From an uncultured Acidobacteriota bacterium (GTDB lineage Bacteria > Acidobacteriota > Terriglobia > Bryobacterales > Bryobacteraceae), in assembly GCA_902825945.1 (NCBI GenBank), contig CADECY010000089.1, forward strand, positions 1 to 39,846: DNA of 39,846 nucleotides, given 5' to 3'. This document shows, in pieces, positions 8,318 through 16,519 of this stretch. The first letter of the stretch is position 1. Each line of letters begins with the position of its first letter. A program made the translations under genes and the position numbers. Under the pieces are notes generated by a model. It had not been told where the DNA came from, searched no databases, and saw nothing but the letters and a program-made list of their open reading frames with translations.

Positions 8318-9274
8318 ATGGGAACCATTCGGCGGCGGGCTTTTCTGGCGGCACTGGGCGGGGGCGTGCTCGCGGCACAGGAGACCGATCCCGTCATCAA
8401 GATCGACGTCGATCTAGTCAACGTCCTGTGCGCCGTACGAGACAAGCGCGGCACGTTCATCCGTGACTTGGAGAAGTCCGCGTTTCAGGTCTTCGAGGAC
8501 GGCAAACAGCAGGAGATCCGCTCGTTCGCGAGAGAGACCGATCTGCCGCTCACGATCGGGATGCTCGTCGATGTCAGCAAGAGTCAGGAGAACCTGATCG
8601 AGATCGAAAAGCGCGCCGCGGACCAATTCTTCCAGAAAGTTCTGCGCCCGAAGGACGTTGCGTTCCTGATCAGCTTCGGCGCCGAGGCCGAACTTCTGCA
8701 AGATTCGACGAACTCCCCGCGTCTGTTGCGCAAGGGCCTCGACGGGCTGCGCCTCAACGCGGGCCTTACGGGAATCCATCCGAGCCCGACGGGATCGAAG
8801 ACACGTGGCACGATCTTGTACGATGCGATCTATCTCGCCGCGGATGAGAAGCTGCGCCGCGAGGTCGGGCGTAAAGTCATCGTGTTGATCACCGATGGCA
8901 TGGACTACGGTTCGCGGATCACGCTCAACGAAGCGCTGGCCGAGGCCCAGAAGGCCGACGCCATCATCTACAGCATCTACTACGTCGACCACCGCCAGTA
9001 CGGCGGCATGTACGGCGGGGGATTCGGCAGCGACGGCGACCTCAAGAAGCTTTCCGAGCAGACCGGCGGCCGCGTCTTCCACGTCTCCGGGCGCACCTCG
9101 CTCGACGACATCTTCCGCGAGATCCAGGAAGAGATGCGCAGCCAATATTCGCTTTCCTACACGTCGACCAATGCAAACGGCGCTGCCGGATTCCGCAAGC
9201 TCGACATCCGCGCGGCGAACAAGGACCACAAGGTATACGCCCGCAAGGGCTACTTCGCCGGTTTGCAGAGGTGA
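8318..9274 (+). CDS. VWFA-related Acidobacterial domain protein
   Basis: A 318-aa exported von Willebrand factor A protein. The start at 8318 puts a Tat-like motif IRRRAFLAAL at the very N-terminus. The mature protein begins with the strand pattern IKIDVDLVNVLCAVRDKRG and FIRDLEKSAFQVFEDGKQQ, typical of the family named after Acidobacteria. The VWA domain has the MIDAS-like D-V-S-K-S and VIVLITDGMDYGSR. The C-terminus, YSLSYTSTNANG...GFRKLDIRA and ARKGYFA, is the family's usual ending. The role of these proteins is unknown; metal-dependent protein binding outside the cytoplasm is likely. The next gene (BNR protein) follows 36 nt downstream. Confidence 0.9.
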   Translation: MGTIRRRAFLAALGGGVLAAQETDPVIKIDVDLVNVLCAVRDKRGTFIRDLEKSAFQVFEDGKQQEIRSFARETDLPLTIGMLVDVSKSQENLIEIEKRAADQFFQKVLRPKDVAFLISFGAEAELLQDSTNSPRLLRKGLDGLRLNAGLTGIHPSPTGSKTRGTILYDAIYLAADEKLRREVGRKVIVLITDGMDYGSRITLNEALAEAQKADAIIYSIYYVDHRQYGGMYGGGFGSDGDLKKLSEQTGGRVFHVSGRTSLDDIFREIQEEMRSQYSLSYTSTNANGAAGFRKLDIRAANKDHKVYARKGYFAGLQR

Positions 9275-9298
9275 CGGATCGCCGCGCGCGGCGTCTTG

Positions 9299-9304
9299 TA
9301 CTCT
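9299..9304 (+). promoter_or_regulatory. Candidate -10 box for leaderless BNR-protein mRNA
   Basis: TACTCT (TANNNT) lies exactly 6 nt before ATG 9311. A weak AAGAG overlaps the spacer. Confidence 0.35.
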
Positions 9305-9310
9305 AAGAGT

Positions 9311-10387
9311 ATGCTCCCGCTTGCGTTTCTGCTCGTGTTCCGGATCGGGCCAGATGTGCCCGAGGTCAAGTACATCCAGCCGCAAATGGCTTCGACGGGC
9401 GACATGATCGGCGTGACTTTCGGCACCGGGAATTCCATTTTCTACACCTATTCGAAGAACGACGGGGAGTCGTTCGCGACGCCCGTGAAGGTCCCCGTTA
9501 CCGGCAAACTGTCACTCGGCAGGCATCGTGGCCCACGCCTCGGATTCCAGACCGGCAACGTGCTGATTTCCGCCATTACGGGACAGAAGGGCGGCGGCGC
9601 CGACGGTGACCTGTGGCTATGGCGCTCGCCAACCAACGGCGAAACCTGGGAGAAGCCCGTGCGCATCAACGATGTTCCCGGATCGGCGCGCGAGGGACTC
9701 CACGCAATGACCACGGGCAACGGCTGGATTCTCGCGGTGTGGCTCGACCTGCGCGAGAAAGGAACGCGACTCTATGGAGCCCGCTCCACCGACGGCGGGC
9801 GCACGTTCGGCCGCAACTTCCTCGTCTATGAATCGCCGGAAGGAACCGTATGCCAGTGTTGCCATCCCACGATCGCGCTGGCGGCGGGCGGCGCGATCCA
9901 TGTGATGTTCCGGAACTCGCTCGACGGCTCGCGCGATATGTATCTCGCCACGTCCCGTGACGGCGGACTCTCGTTCCAGCAGGCGAACAAGCTCGGACGC
10001 GACACCTGGAAGCTCCAAGCATGTCCGATGGATGGCGGCGCGCTCGCGGTCAGCGCGAACAACAAGTTGTTCAGCGTGTGGCGCCGCGAGAGCAAGATCT
10101 TCGTATCGCTGCCTGATACGCGCGAGACGCAATTGGGCGAAGGGAAGGACCCGGCGGTCGCCTCCGGCCTCAACGACCACGTGTACGCTGTCTGGACCGG
10201 CAAGAACGGCAGCCTGGAAATGCGGTCGACCGAGGAAGACAAGGTCCAGCAGTTGGCTCCGCAGGGCGCCTATCCGCAGGTCCTGTTCACCGGCCACCGG
10301 ATTCTCGCGGCTTGGGAAGAGGGCGCCGGGATCGCTATCGGAACCGTGCCCGCACCGTCTCTCCGCTCCGCAACGGATTTTCAGTAG
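9311..10387 (+). CDS. Secreted BNR/Asp-box (sialidase-like) protein
   Basis: A 358-aa protein with a short hydrophobic N-terminus and repeated Asp-box motifs: SKNDGESF, SPTNGETW, STDGGRTF and SRDGGLSF, spaced as in beta-propeller sialidase-like proteins. I do not see a clear sialidase catalytic set, so an enzymatic role is unproven. A compact cysteine cluster C181-Q-C183-C184-H185-P is unusual between propeller blades. ATG 9311 is preferred over TTG 9296. The 3' end overlaps the convergent HlyD-type gene by 53 bp (10335-10387). Confidence 0.8.
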   Translation: MLPLAFLLVFRIGPDVPEVKYIQPQMASTGDMIGVTFGTGNSIFYTYSKNDGESFATPVKVPVTGKLSLGRHRGPRLGFQTGNVLISAITGQKGGGADGDLWLWRSPTNGETWEKPVRINDVPGSAREGLHAMTTGNGWILAVWLDLREKGTRLYGARSTDGGRTFGRNFLVYESPEGTVCQCCHPTIALAAGGAIHVMFRNSLDGSRDMYLATSRDGGLSFQQANKLGRDTWKLQACPMDGGALAVSANNKLFSVWRRESKIFVSLPDTRETQLGEGKDPAVASGLNDHVYAVWTGKNGSLEMRSTEEDKVQQLAPQGAYPQVLFTGHRILAAWEEGAGIAIGTVPAPSLRSATDFQ

Positions 10388-11546
10388 CTAGCGCGATCGC
10401 GTCGCTCTCGGTGATTCCCTCGAGGATCGCGACGTCCGTTACGCTCGCCTCGCCGAGCTTCAACGCCCGCCAGCGGACCTTGTCGCCATCCAGAACGAGC
10501 ACGCCGGCAAGACCTTGCTCCCGCCGGACCGCGCCGCGCGGAATCGTCAGCGCGTTCGCCGATGAACCCGTTCGGATCTCGACGTTCACGTTCGCGCCCG
10601 GCGGGAGGTACCCGCCGGAATTGTCGATAGTGGCCAACACCTCACCGGCTTGCCGGCTGCCGTGCGGCGCAACCTGCGTGGGCATGCGCTCGATTACGCC
10701 CGCCCAGGACTCTCCCGGACGCGCATCCCAGGTCAGCCGGACCGGCATGCCCTTCGACACACGCCCGAGTTCCGGCTCATCGACGAGGATCGTGGCCTGA
10801 AGCTTCCGCGCATCGCCGATCTCGGCGATGAGGTCGCCCGCGCGCAGGAAAGCATCGGGCTTCACCGCAAGGTTGTAGATCGTGCCACCGGTGGGGGCGG
10901 AAAGCGTCACACGCTGAGCTTTTGCCCGAAGAGCCGCCACCGCGGCACGAGCCTCTCGAATACGGGCCTCGGCCGCCTGACGGCCCTCCGGCGCGACCAG
11001 CGATACCCGGCGCTTTTCGATCGCAGCGATCTCGCCTTCGGCCTGCCGGGCACGATCTCGCGCCTCGTTCAACTCCTGTCTCGTGGCCGCGCCCTTCTCC
11101 ACCAGCCTCTCCGCGGCCGCCACATCGCGCCGCGCTGACTCTTTGCGTAGCCGGGCGGACGCCAGCGATGCATCGAGTTCGGCGAAGGCCGCTGGCGTAC
11201 CGCCGCGGTCGAACAGCTTCAGTTCCGACTCGGCCTGCGCCACCTTGGCCTCCGCGGCCGGAATCTCGTTCTCCGTTTCGAAAGCATCGAACGTGACAAC
11301 AGGCTGCCCGGTCCGGATGCCGTCTCCGAGGCGCACGTGGAGCCGCGCGAGTTTGCCGTCCCGATCCGAACGCAGCGCAACCGCTCCCAGCGGTTCCACG
11401 CGACCGTTGGTGTTCAGCGTGCTGACGACATCGAGCCGGCGCGGACGGACGAAACCCACCTCCCGCGGTTGCTCGCGGTTCAGGTAGTACCACGCGCTTA
11501 CCGAGAGCGCCCCAGTCAGGACCAGGAACAGTGTGAGTTTCTTCAA
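10335..11546 (-). CDS. HlyD-type periplasmic adaptor (membrane fusion protein)
   Basis: A 403-aa efflux adaptor. Residues about 1-20 form an N-terminal membrane anchor. Then come a first barrel-sandwich half (GRVEPLGAVALRSDRDGKLARL), a long Ala/Glu/Arg-rich alpha-hairpin coiled coil (about 95-210), the second lipoyl half (VTLSAPTGGTIYNLAVKPDAFL) and beta-barrel and membrane-proximal domains. Such proteins link an inner-membrane RND or ABC pump to a TolC channel. No pump gene is adjacent; a TolC-type gene lies 22 kb away in this window. The start is TTG 11546 (KKLTLFLVL). Its last 53 bp are shared with the convergent BNR gene. Confidence 0.88.
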   Translation of the reverse strand: MKKLTLFLVLTGALSVSAWYYLNREQPREVGFVRPRRLDVVSTLNTNGRVEPLGAVALRSDRDGKLARLHVRLGDGIRTGQPVVTFDAFETENEIPAAEAKVAQAESELKLFDRGGTPAAFAELDASLASARLRKESARRDVAAAERLVEKGAATRQELNEARDRARQAEGEIAAIEKRRVSLVAPEGRQAAEARIREARAAVAALRAKAQRVTLSAPTGGTIYNLAVKPDAFLRAGDLIAEIGDARKLQATILVDEPELGRVSKGMPVRLTWDARPGESWAGVIERMPTQVAPHGSRQAGEVLATIDNSGGYLPPGANVNVEIRTGSSANALTIPRGAVRREQGLAGVLVLDGDKVRWRALKLGEASVTDVAILEGITESDAIALATENPLRSGETVRARFR

Positions 11547-11550
11547 ACCT

Positions 11551-12012
11551 TCATTCTACTGGGTTGACGCAGTACTGATAGAGAATTCGCCACTCCGCGC
11601 GGTCAATCTCCGCCGCCATGCGCCAGGCATCCGATCCCTTGTCTCTGCCCACGGACTCCCAAAGATCGATCCAGGCGTAGGGGTCCCACTCATGGCCCAT
11701 CTTCAAGCGGCAACCGGGATACCGGGCTTCGATCTCTCGAACCACTTCGCGGAGCGATGGAAACACGGCATGCCGCCCCGCGCGGCGGAACCAGTAGGCG
11801 GCGTTGCCCGGGTCGGGCTCGAGGCGATGGATAATTCCGTGCCAGAAGCTCCCTTCGGGAGTCGCGAGATCCTGCGCCACGGAGTGAGCTTCGTCCCACC
11901 TTCCGTAATGGAGGAGCAACCCCGCACGCGCGCCCCGAGGAGATCGGGCCCTGGGAAACAGGCCATCGCCTGTTTCGAGACTGAGTTGCTCCAGCGCGGG
12001 AATCGTGGCCAT
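11551..12012 (-). CDS. Hypothetical protein, 153 aa
   Basis: I do not recognise the family. It is a soluble protein with a Trp/Tyr-rich composition: LLLHYGRWDEAHSVAQDL, a WHGIIHRLEPDPGNAAYWFRRAG stretch resembling a TPR-like helix pair, and a C-terminal region HEWDPYAWIDLWES. There is no signal peptide. The gene ends 4 nt before the TTG of the HlyD-type gene, so the two could be co-transcribed, although the adaptor also has its own TAGAAT box. An 11-nt gap separates its start from the hairpin at 12024-12047. Related proteins I recall from Acidobacteria are also uncharacterised. Confidence 0.75.
   Translation of the reverse strand: MATIPALEQLSLETGDGLFPRARSPRGARAGLLLHYGRWDEAHSVAQDLATPEGSFWHGIIHRLEPDPGNAAYWFRRAGRHAVFPSLREVVREIEARYPGCRLKMGHEWDPYAWIDLWESVGRDKGSDAWRMAAEIDRAEWRILYQYCVNPVE
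11553..11558 (-). promoter_or_regulatory. Candidate -10 box for leaderless HlyD-type mRNA
   Basis: TAGAAT on the minus strand lies exactly 6 nt before the TTG start at 11546. It overlaps the stop codon region of the upstream hypothetical gene. No clear -35 is seen. Confidence 0.45.
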
Positions 12013-12023
12013 AATACACGAAG

Positions 12024-12047
12024 GGCGAACCGGTCACCCGGTTCGCC
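12024..12047 (-). terminator. Perfect 10-bp stem hairpin after PEP-CTERM gene
   Basis: GGCGAACCGG and CCGGTTCGCC flank a four-base loop. The hairpin starts 24 bp past the PEP-CTERM stop on the minus strand and 11 bp before the next gene. It lacks a strong U-tract, so termination is inferred from position and stem quality. Confidence 0.6.
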
Positions 12048-12070
12048 GCTGGAATGCTAGAGGTGGCGTC

Positions 12071-12799
12071 CTACCTACGGCGCCCGAACCGCAGTAATGC
12101 GAGGCCGACAAGTCCACCGCCCATGAGAATCATGGTTGCCGGTTCCGGCACGATCGGGCCCTGGGTGCCGATTACCTTGATCTCGTCGATCACGATGTCG
12201 CTGCCGAGGCCGCCGTTGACGATGATCTGGTAGCCGTCGAGGATCGTACCAGCCGAGATCGTACCGCCAAGTGTGAATGCGGCCAGATTGATCGTGTGGA
12301 GGGTCAAGCCACCACTCGTGATCGTGATTGGAGCCGCACCGATGTAGCCGCCGCCGGAAACGTGCAAGAAGATCTGCACGGTTGCGGTTACGAGGGTTTG
12401 CAAGTCGTGCGACGCCAGGAAAGTAACTCCGTTGTCGCCTGCGAGCCAAGTGTAGTTGGATCCACCGCCGCTGAGGGTAAGGGTACCCGAAGTGTTGGGA
12501 TCCGAATTCATCTGCAGGTCGTTGAAAGTGGTGGCTTGATCAACCACGGCTTGCACACAACGCGTACCGGCACCCGATGTGCGGCTGATGCTCAAGTTGC
12601 GGGTTCCGCTGCCGCCCATGATGTTCGTGCCGTTGTGATTGGCGGTCGAAGGACCGCTGCAGCCATCGGCCGGATTGTTGTTCTGAACCGAGTTCCCCGT
12701 ACCGCCAGTCGCGGTCGAATAGTCGTCAACCGTAATCGTTGCGGAGGCCACCGCCGAAAAAATGCCCATCGCGGCCAGAATCAGTACATTTTTTTTCAT
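12071..12799 (-). CDS. PEP-CTERM sorting domain protein, 242 aa
   Basis: An exported surface protein. Residues 1-20 form a Sec signal peptide (KKNVLILAAMGIFSAVASA). The body is Gly/Ser/Thr/Asn-rich and beta-stranded, with one LSISRTSGAGTRCVQAV region. The C-terminus is a textbook PEP-CTERM: VPEPATMILMGG, a hydrophobic helix and FGRRR. Such tails are cut by an exosortase for surface display or biofilm export. No exosortase gene is in this window. The gene has its own sigma-70-type promoter at 12885-12914, a leader of about 78 nt with GGGGAGGAG, and a hairpin after the stop, so it is a self-contained unit. Confidence 0.9.
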   Translation of the reverse strand: MKKNVLILAAMGIFSAVASATITVDDYSTATGGTGNSVQNNNPADGCSGPSTANHNGTNIMGGSGTRNLSISRTSGAGTRCVQAVVDQATTFNDLQMNSDPNTSGTLTLSGGGSNYTWLAGDNGVTFLASHDLQTLVTATVQIFLHVSGGGYIGAAPITITSGGLTLHTINLAAFTLGGTISAGTILDGYQIIVNGGLGSDIVIDEIKVIGTQGPIVPEPATMILMGGGLVGLALLRFGRRR

Positions 12800-12884
12800 C
12801 GTGATTTAGGGTCTCCTCCCCGGCTGCGCGCCCCTTGGTCTCCCCCCCGCTGGGCCCTCTGCCGGTTCTCTTTCTATCTCCACC

Positions 12885-12914
12885 ATTCTACGCTGATCGT
12901 CGTACAACTGTCAA
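12885..12914 (-). promoter_or_regulatory. Sigma-70-like promoter of PEP-CTERM gene
   Basis: On the minus strand TTGACA (12914-12909), an 18-nt spacer and TAGAAT (12890-12885) form a near-consensus promoter. Transcription would begin near 12878, giving a leader of about 78 nt. Confidence 0.7.
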
Positions 12915-12984
12915 CGGCATTCCAGGTCTCAGACACCAGTCGTGTAGTACTAGTCCCCATCTGGGTCTCCAACGCTCACGGTCA

Positions 12985-13006
12985 GGCACCCCCAACCGGG
13001 GGCACC
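12985..13006 (-). terminator. GC-rich hairpin after SDR gene
   Basis: Nine nt past the SDR stop on the minus strand, GGTGCCCCC pairs with GGGGGTGCC around a GGTT loop, with two G-T wobbles. It separates the SDR gene from the PEP-CTERM promoter. No U-tract follows. Confidence 0.5.
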
Positions 13007-13014
13007 GCAGGGAG

Positions 13015-13779
13015 CTAGTGCCAGACGTATCCCCCGTCGACCATTAGGTGCTCAGCGGTGATGAAACTGGCTTCATCCGAGGCCAGGAAAACCGTTGGAT
13101 TCGCAACTTCGATGGGATCCCCGAGCCGGTTGAGCATGTGGCCCGGAGCCACACGATCGCGCCACTCCTCGAACGTGATCCCCAGCCGCTCGATCTCGCG
13201 GTAGGAGGCGCTCGTAAGCACGCACCCAGGACAGATAGCGTTGACTCGGATGTTCCACGGTGCCAAGTCTTTGGCCATACATCTGGTCATCGACAGAACC
13301 GCACCTTTGGATGAGTTGTAGGTGGCGAAATTTGCCTGGGCGATGATACCACTCATCGAGGCGATGTTCACGATCGAACCACCCTTCTGAGCCTTCATCG
13401 CCGGAATCGCGTGCTTGGCGACCATCGCGGTTCCGAAAACGTTGACCCCGAATACCTTGCGCCAATCGTCGAGGGTGGCATCCTCCACACTCTTCTGGGT
13501 GAAATCCGCGGCGTTGTTCACCAGGATGTCGATCCGGCCGAATCTCGCTAACGCCTTGTCCGACAATATCTTGGCGCTGTCTTCCTGGGACACGTCCGCG
13601 ACCACCAACTCGGCTTCCGCGCCCACCGCCCGAGCCTTCTCGAGCGTCCGAACCCCGTTCGCTTCGTGAATGTCGTTCAGGACCAGTCGTGCGCCTTCTT
13701 CCGCGAACCGAATTGCGATCGCCTCCCCAATCCCGGCACCAACACCCGTCAGGATCGCAACTTTGCCTCGTAGACGCAT
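13015..13779 (-). CDS. Short-chain dehydrogenase/reductase (SDR)
   Basis: A 254-aa classical SDR. It has the nucleotide-binding TGVGAGIG near residue 11, Asp 36 after the second strand (LNDIHE, suggesting NAD preference), DILVNNA, a catalytic Ser (NIASMSG) and YNSSK with the active Tyr and Lys, and the usual C-terminal DGGYVWH. The substrate is not readable. Its position opposite a zinc dehydrogenase and kduD suggests sugar or sugar-acid oxidation. The start is ATG 13779; no Shine-Dalgarno is obvious. It shares a 28-bp divergent region with the MDR gene, next to the palindrome at 13795-13814. Confidence 0.88.
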   Translation of the reverse strand: MRLRGKVAILTGVGAGIGEAIAIRFAEEGARLVLNDIHEANGVRTLEKARAVGAEAELVVADVSQEDSAKILSDKALARFGRIDILVNNAADFTQKSVEDATLDDWRKVFGVNVFGTAMVAKHAIPAMKAQKGGSIVNIASMSGIIAQANFATYNSSKGAVLSMTRCMAKDLAPWNIRVNAICPGCVLTSASYREIERLGITFEEWRDRVAPGHMLNRLGDPIEVANPTVFLASDEASFITAEHLMVDGGYVWH

Positions 13780-13794
13780 GAATTAGACCCCAGA

Positions 13795-13814
13795 GTACCA
13801 TATCGCCATGGTAC
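13795..13814. promoter_or_regulatory. Palindromic operator candidate in divergent region
   Basis: A perfect inverted repeat, GTACCAT-N6-ATGGTAC, lies between the divergent SDR and MDR genes and covers the ATG at 13808 and the TACCAT box before it. Its symmetry and place suggest a binding site for a dimeric repressor controlling both genes. Confidence 0.5.
13796..13801 (+). promoter_or_regulatory. Candidate -10 box for the MDR dehydrogenase gene
   Basis: TACCAT (TANNNT) lies 6 nt before ATG 13808. It is also the left arm of the palindrome at 13795-13814, so either role, or both, could explain it. Confidence 0.3.
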
Positions 13815-14845
13815 GTTGGATGGGTATGCGCGCAGCCTACTATGCAGGTAACCATACCCTCCTCGTCGACCGGTGCGTGCCGGTAGAACCATCAGAGGGT
13901 CAAGTCCGGATAAGAGTCTCACACTGCGGGATTTGCGGAACCGATCTCCACCTTTACCACGGCAAAATGGACCATCGGGTCAAGATGCCTCAGGTGATCG
14001 GACATGAGAGTTCGGGAGTGATCGAATCGATCGGCTCCAGCGTCACCGAATGGAACCCGGGCGACCGGGTCACGGTTCGCCCGCTCGACCCCTGCGGCGC
14101 GTGCCCCGCCTGCCGTGCGGGCAACGGACACGTTTGCCAAAAGCTGAAGTTCATCGGAATCGACACGCCTGGCGCCTTTCAGGCATTGTGGACGGTACCG
14201 GCGCACACGCTGCACCGGGTTCCGGAGTCCCTGACGCTCGCTCACGCCGCCCTGATCGAACCGGTCGCGGTGGCCTGCCATGATGTGCGCCTCGGTGAAG
14301 TGAAGCCCGGCGAATACGCGGTGGTGCTCGGCGGCGGTCCGATCGGGGCTTTGGTCGCCATGGTCGCTCGCCAGAAGGGCGCGAACGTGCTGGTTTCCGA
14401 GGTGAACCCGTTCCGGATCGGCCTGCTCCGCAAGCTCGGTTTCGAAGTGGTCAATCCGCGCGAGACGGACCTTGTCAGCTTGGTGAATTCACAAACCGGC
14501 GATGCCGGAGCCGACATAGTCTTCGAAGTATCCGGATCGGACCCAGCGGCCGCGATCATGACGGATCTATTACGAGTCCGCGGGCGTATCGTATTAGTCG
14601 CCGTATTCTCCAAGCCGGCGCCCGTGAACCTCCACCGCTTCTTCTGGCGCGAACTCCGGCTGATCGGCGCGCGCGTCTATGAACCCGGCGATTTCGACGA
14701 AGCGATCGCTCTTTTGGCCGCGAATGCGCAACCGTTCCAGGACCTGATCACCGGCGTCTACCCTCTCGATGATCTCCAGCGCGGGCTGAGCGAGATGGAC
14801 TCAGGGGCGGACGTGATGAAGATACTCGTCGATTGCGCGAGCTAG
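13808..14845 (+). CDS. Zinc-dependent medium-chain dehydrogenase
   Basis: A 345-aa zinc MDR enzyme. The catalytic zinc ligands lie in CGICGTDLHLY and GHESSG. The structural zinc loop has four cysteines (CGACPACRAGNGHVC). The nucleotide site is VLGGGPIGALVAMVARQ. It is of the threonine/sorbitol/idonate dehydrogenase kind and would oxidise a polyol, sugar or sugar acid. kduD starts 4 nt after its stop, so the pair is probably one operon in hexonate or uronate breakdown (inference). The start may be ATG 13808 or ATG 13826 (MRAAYYAGN, closer to family starts); the TACCAT box favours the first, family length the second. Confidence 0.88.
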   Translation: MVRWMGMRAAYYAGNHTLLVDRCVPVEPSEGQVRIRVSHCGICGTDLHLYHGKMDHRVKMPQVIGHESSGVIESIGSSVTEWNPGDRVTVRPLDPCGACPACRAGNGHVCQKLKFIGIDTPGAFQALWTVPAHTLHRVPESLTLAHAALIEPVAVACHDVRLGEVKPGEYAVVLGGGPIGALVAMVARQKGANVLVSEVNPFRIGLLRKLGFEVVNPRETDLVSLVNSQTGDAGADIVFEVSGSDPAAAIMTDLLRVRGRIVLVAVFSKPAPVNLHRFFWRELRLIGARVYEPGDFDEAIALLAANAQPFQDLITGVYPLDDLQRGLSEMDSGADVMKILVDCAS

Positions 14846-14849
14846 CCAG

Positions 14850-15620
14850 ATGAATACACTCGACTTATTCAGACTGAATGGCAAACTGGCATTGGTGACC
14901 GGCTGCCGGCGGGGAATCGGAAAGGCGATGGCGGAAGGGCTAGCCGAAGCGGGAGCCGACATCATCGGTGTCAGCGCGCAACTCGAGGCCGATAGCAGTG
15001 CCGTTGCCCGGTCCATTGAAGCCGCCGGGCGCAAGTTCCGTCCGTATCAGTGCGACTTCTCCGACCGGGCCGCCCTGCGGACATTCGCCGCGCGAGTCAC
15101 GTCGGACTTCCCTGAGATCGACATCCTCGTCAACAATGCCGGCACGATCCTGCGCAAGCCCGCCGCCGAACATCCGGATGACTATTGGGACAAGGTGATC
15201 GAAACGAACCTGAGCGCTCAGTTCATCCTCGCCCGCGAGATTGGCGCGCGTATGATCGCGCGCGGTTCCGGCAAGATCATCTTCACCGCGTCTCTGCTCA
15301 CGTTCCAGGGTGGCATCACCGTCCCCGGATATGCGGCGGCGAAAGGCGGACTCGGATCGCTCGTCAAGGCACTCTCGAACGAATGGGCGTCGAAGGGCGT
15401 GCAAGTCAACGCGATCGCGCCTGGCTACATCGCCACCGACAACACCGAAGCGCTGCGGAACGACCCCGTCCGAAACCCGGCGATCCTGAGCCGCATCCCG
15501 GCGGGGCGCTGGGGCAATCCGGACGACTTCAAGGGCGCCGCGGTCTTCCTCGCCTCGCGCGCGTCGGATTACGTGAGCGGAGAGATCCTGACCATCGACG
15601 GCGGATGGATGGGACGATGA
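14850..15620 (+). CDS. kduD: 2-dehydro-3-deoxy-D-gluconate 5-dehydrogenase KduD
   Basis: A 256-aa SDR. The start (LFRLNGKLALVTGCRRGIG) and end (RIPAGRWGNPDDFKGAAVF, then IDGGWMGR) match KduD more closely than gluconate 5-dehydrogenase. Catalytic residues appear as Ser in FTASLLTF and Tyr/Lys in YAAAK. KduD interconverts 2-dehydro-3-deoxy-gluconate and its 2,5-diketo form, a step in the use of uronates from pectin or related polysaccharides. It follows the MDR gene by 4 nt and overlaps the next gene by ATGA. A related 5-keto reductase activity cannot be ruled out. Confidence 0.88.
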   Translation: MNTLDLFRLNGKLALVTGCRRGIGKAMAEGLAEAGADIIGVSAQLEADSSAVARSIEAAGRKFRPYQCDFSDRAALRTFAARVTSDFPEIDILVNNAGTILRKPAAEHPDDYWDKVIETNLSAQFILAREIGARMIARGSGKIIFTASLLTFQGGITVPGYAAAKGGLGSLVKALSNEWASKGVQVNAIAPGYIATDNTEALRNDPVRNPAILSRIPAGRWGNPDDFKGAAVFLASRASDYVSGEILTIDGGWMGR

Positions 15621-16516
15621 TCGAGCAGGTGAGCTGGGGCGGCTGGCCGAACTGCTGGCGAATCTCGAACGGCGAGGTCGAACTGATTCTGACGGCGGAT
15701 GTGGGTCCGCGTGTGATCCGCTACGGCTTCATCGGCGGTGACAACATCTTCCTCGAATTGGCGGATCAGATTGGCAAGAGCGGCGAACCGGAGTTCGTGC
15801 CGCGCGGCGGGCACCGCTTATGGTCGGCGCCGGAACAATTCCCGCGCACCTATTATCCCGACAACGAGCCCGTCGAGATCGCGGTGCAAGGTGCGTCGAT
15901 CACAGCTACGGCACCCATCGAGCGGACCACCGGTCTGCGAAAGCAGTTGATCCTGCGCCCGGCTTCCGCTGGCTCCGCGGTGACCGTCATCCACACGATC
16001 GAGAACACGCTCGCATGGCCGATCGAAGTGTCGGCTTGGGCATTGACGATGATGGCCGCCGGTGGAGTAGGCATCAGCGGATTTCCGCCACGCGGCACTC
16101 ACCCGGACTGCCTGGCGCCGACAAATCCGCTAGTGATGTGGGCGTTCACCGATCTTTCCGACCCGCGCTGGACCCTCACTGACAAGTACATGGTGCTGCG
16201 GCACGACGCGACGCGGCCGCATCCCACCAAGCTCGGCCACTTCAATCCAAAGACGTGGGGAGCTTACCTGCGCAAGGGTGACCTGTTCGTCAAGAGGTTC
16301 GATGCCGCTCTCGGGCCGAACTATCCCGATCTTGGCTGTTCCTACGAGACCTTCGCCAATGGCTTCACGGCCGAACTCGAAACGCTGAGTCCGTTGACCA
16401 AGCTCGAACCGGGGCAGAGGCTCGAGCACGTCGAGCGATGGTCTTTGCATCGCGGTGTCGAAGTTCCGGAGTGGACCAGCGGGGCGATCGATGCCAACAT
16501 CCTGCGCTGGGTCTGA
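15617..16516 (+). CDS. Aldose-epimerase-like (DUF4380-type) protein
   Basis: A 299-aa soluble protein with the opening pattern of galactose-mutarotase-fold proteins: NGEVELILTADVGPRVIRYGF and a GGHRLWSAPE motif, then beta strands and WSLHRGVEVPEW near the end. I assign it to the DUF4380-like group with moderate confidence. No signal peptide is seen. ATGA overlap with kduD (15617-15620) indicates translational coupling, so a sugar-conversion or mutarotation role alongside KduD is likely. Its stop lies 3 nt from the convergent stop of the TIM-barrel gene. Confidence 0.8.
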   Translation: MIEQVSWGGWPNCWRISNGEVELILTADVGPRVIRYGFIGGDNIFLELADQIGKSGEPEFVPRGGHRLWSAPEQFPRTYYPDNEPVEIAVQGASITATAPIERTTGLRKQLILRPASAGSAVTVIHTIENTLAWPIEVSAWALTMMAAGGVGISGFPPRGTHPDCLAPTNPLVMWAFTDLSDPRWTLTDKYMVLRHDATRPHPTKLGHFNPKTWGAYLRKGDLFVKRFDAALGPNYPDLGCSYETFANGFTAELETLSPLTKLEPGQRLEHVERWSLHRGVEVPEWTSGAIDANILRWV

Positions 16517-16519
16517 TCG

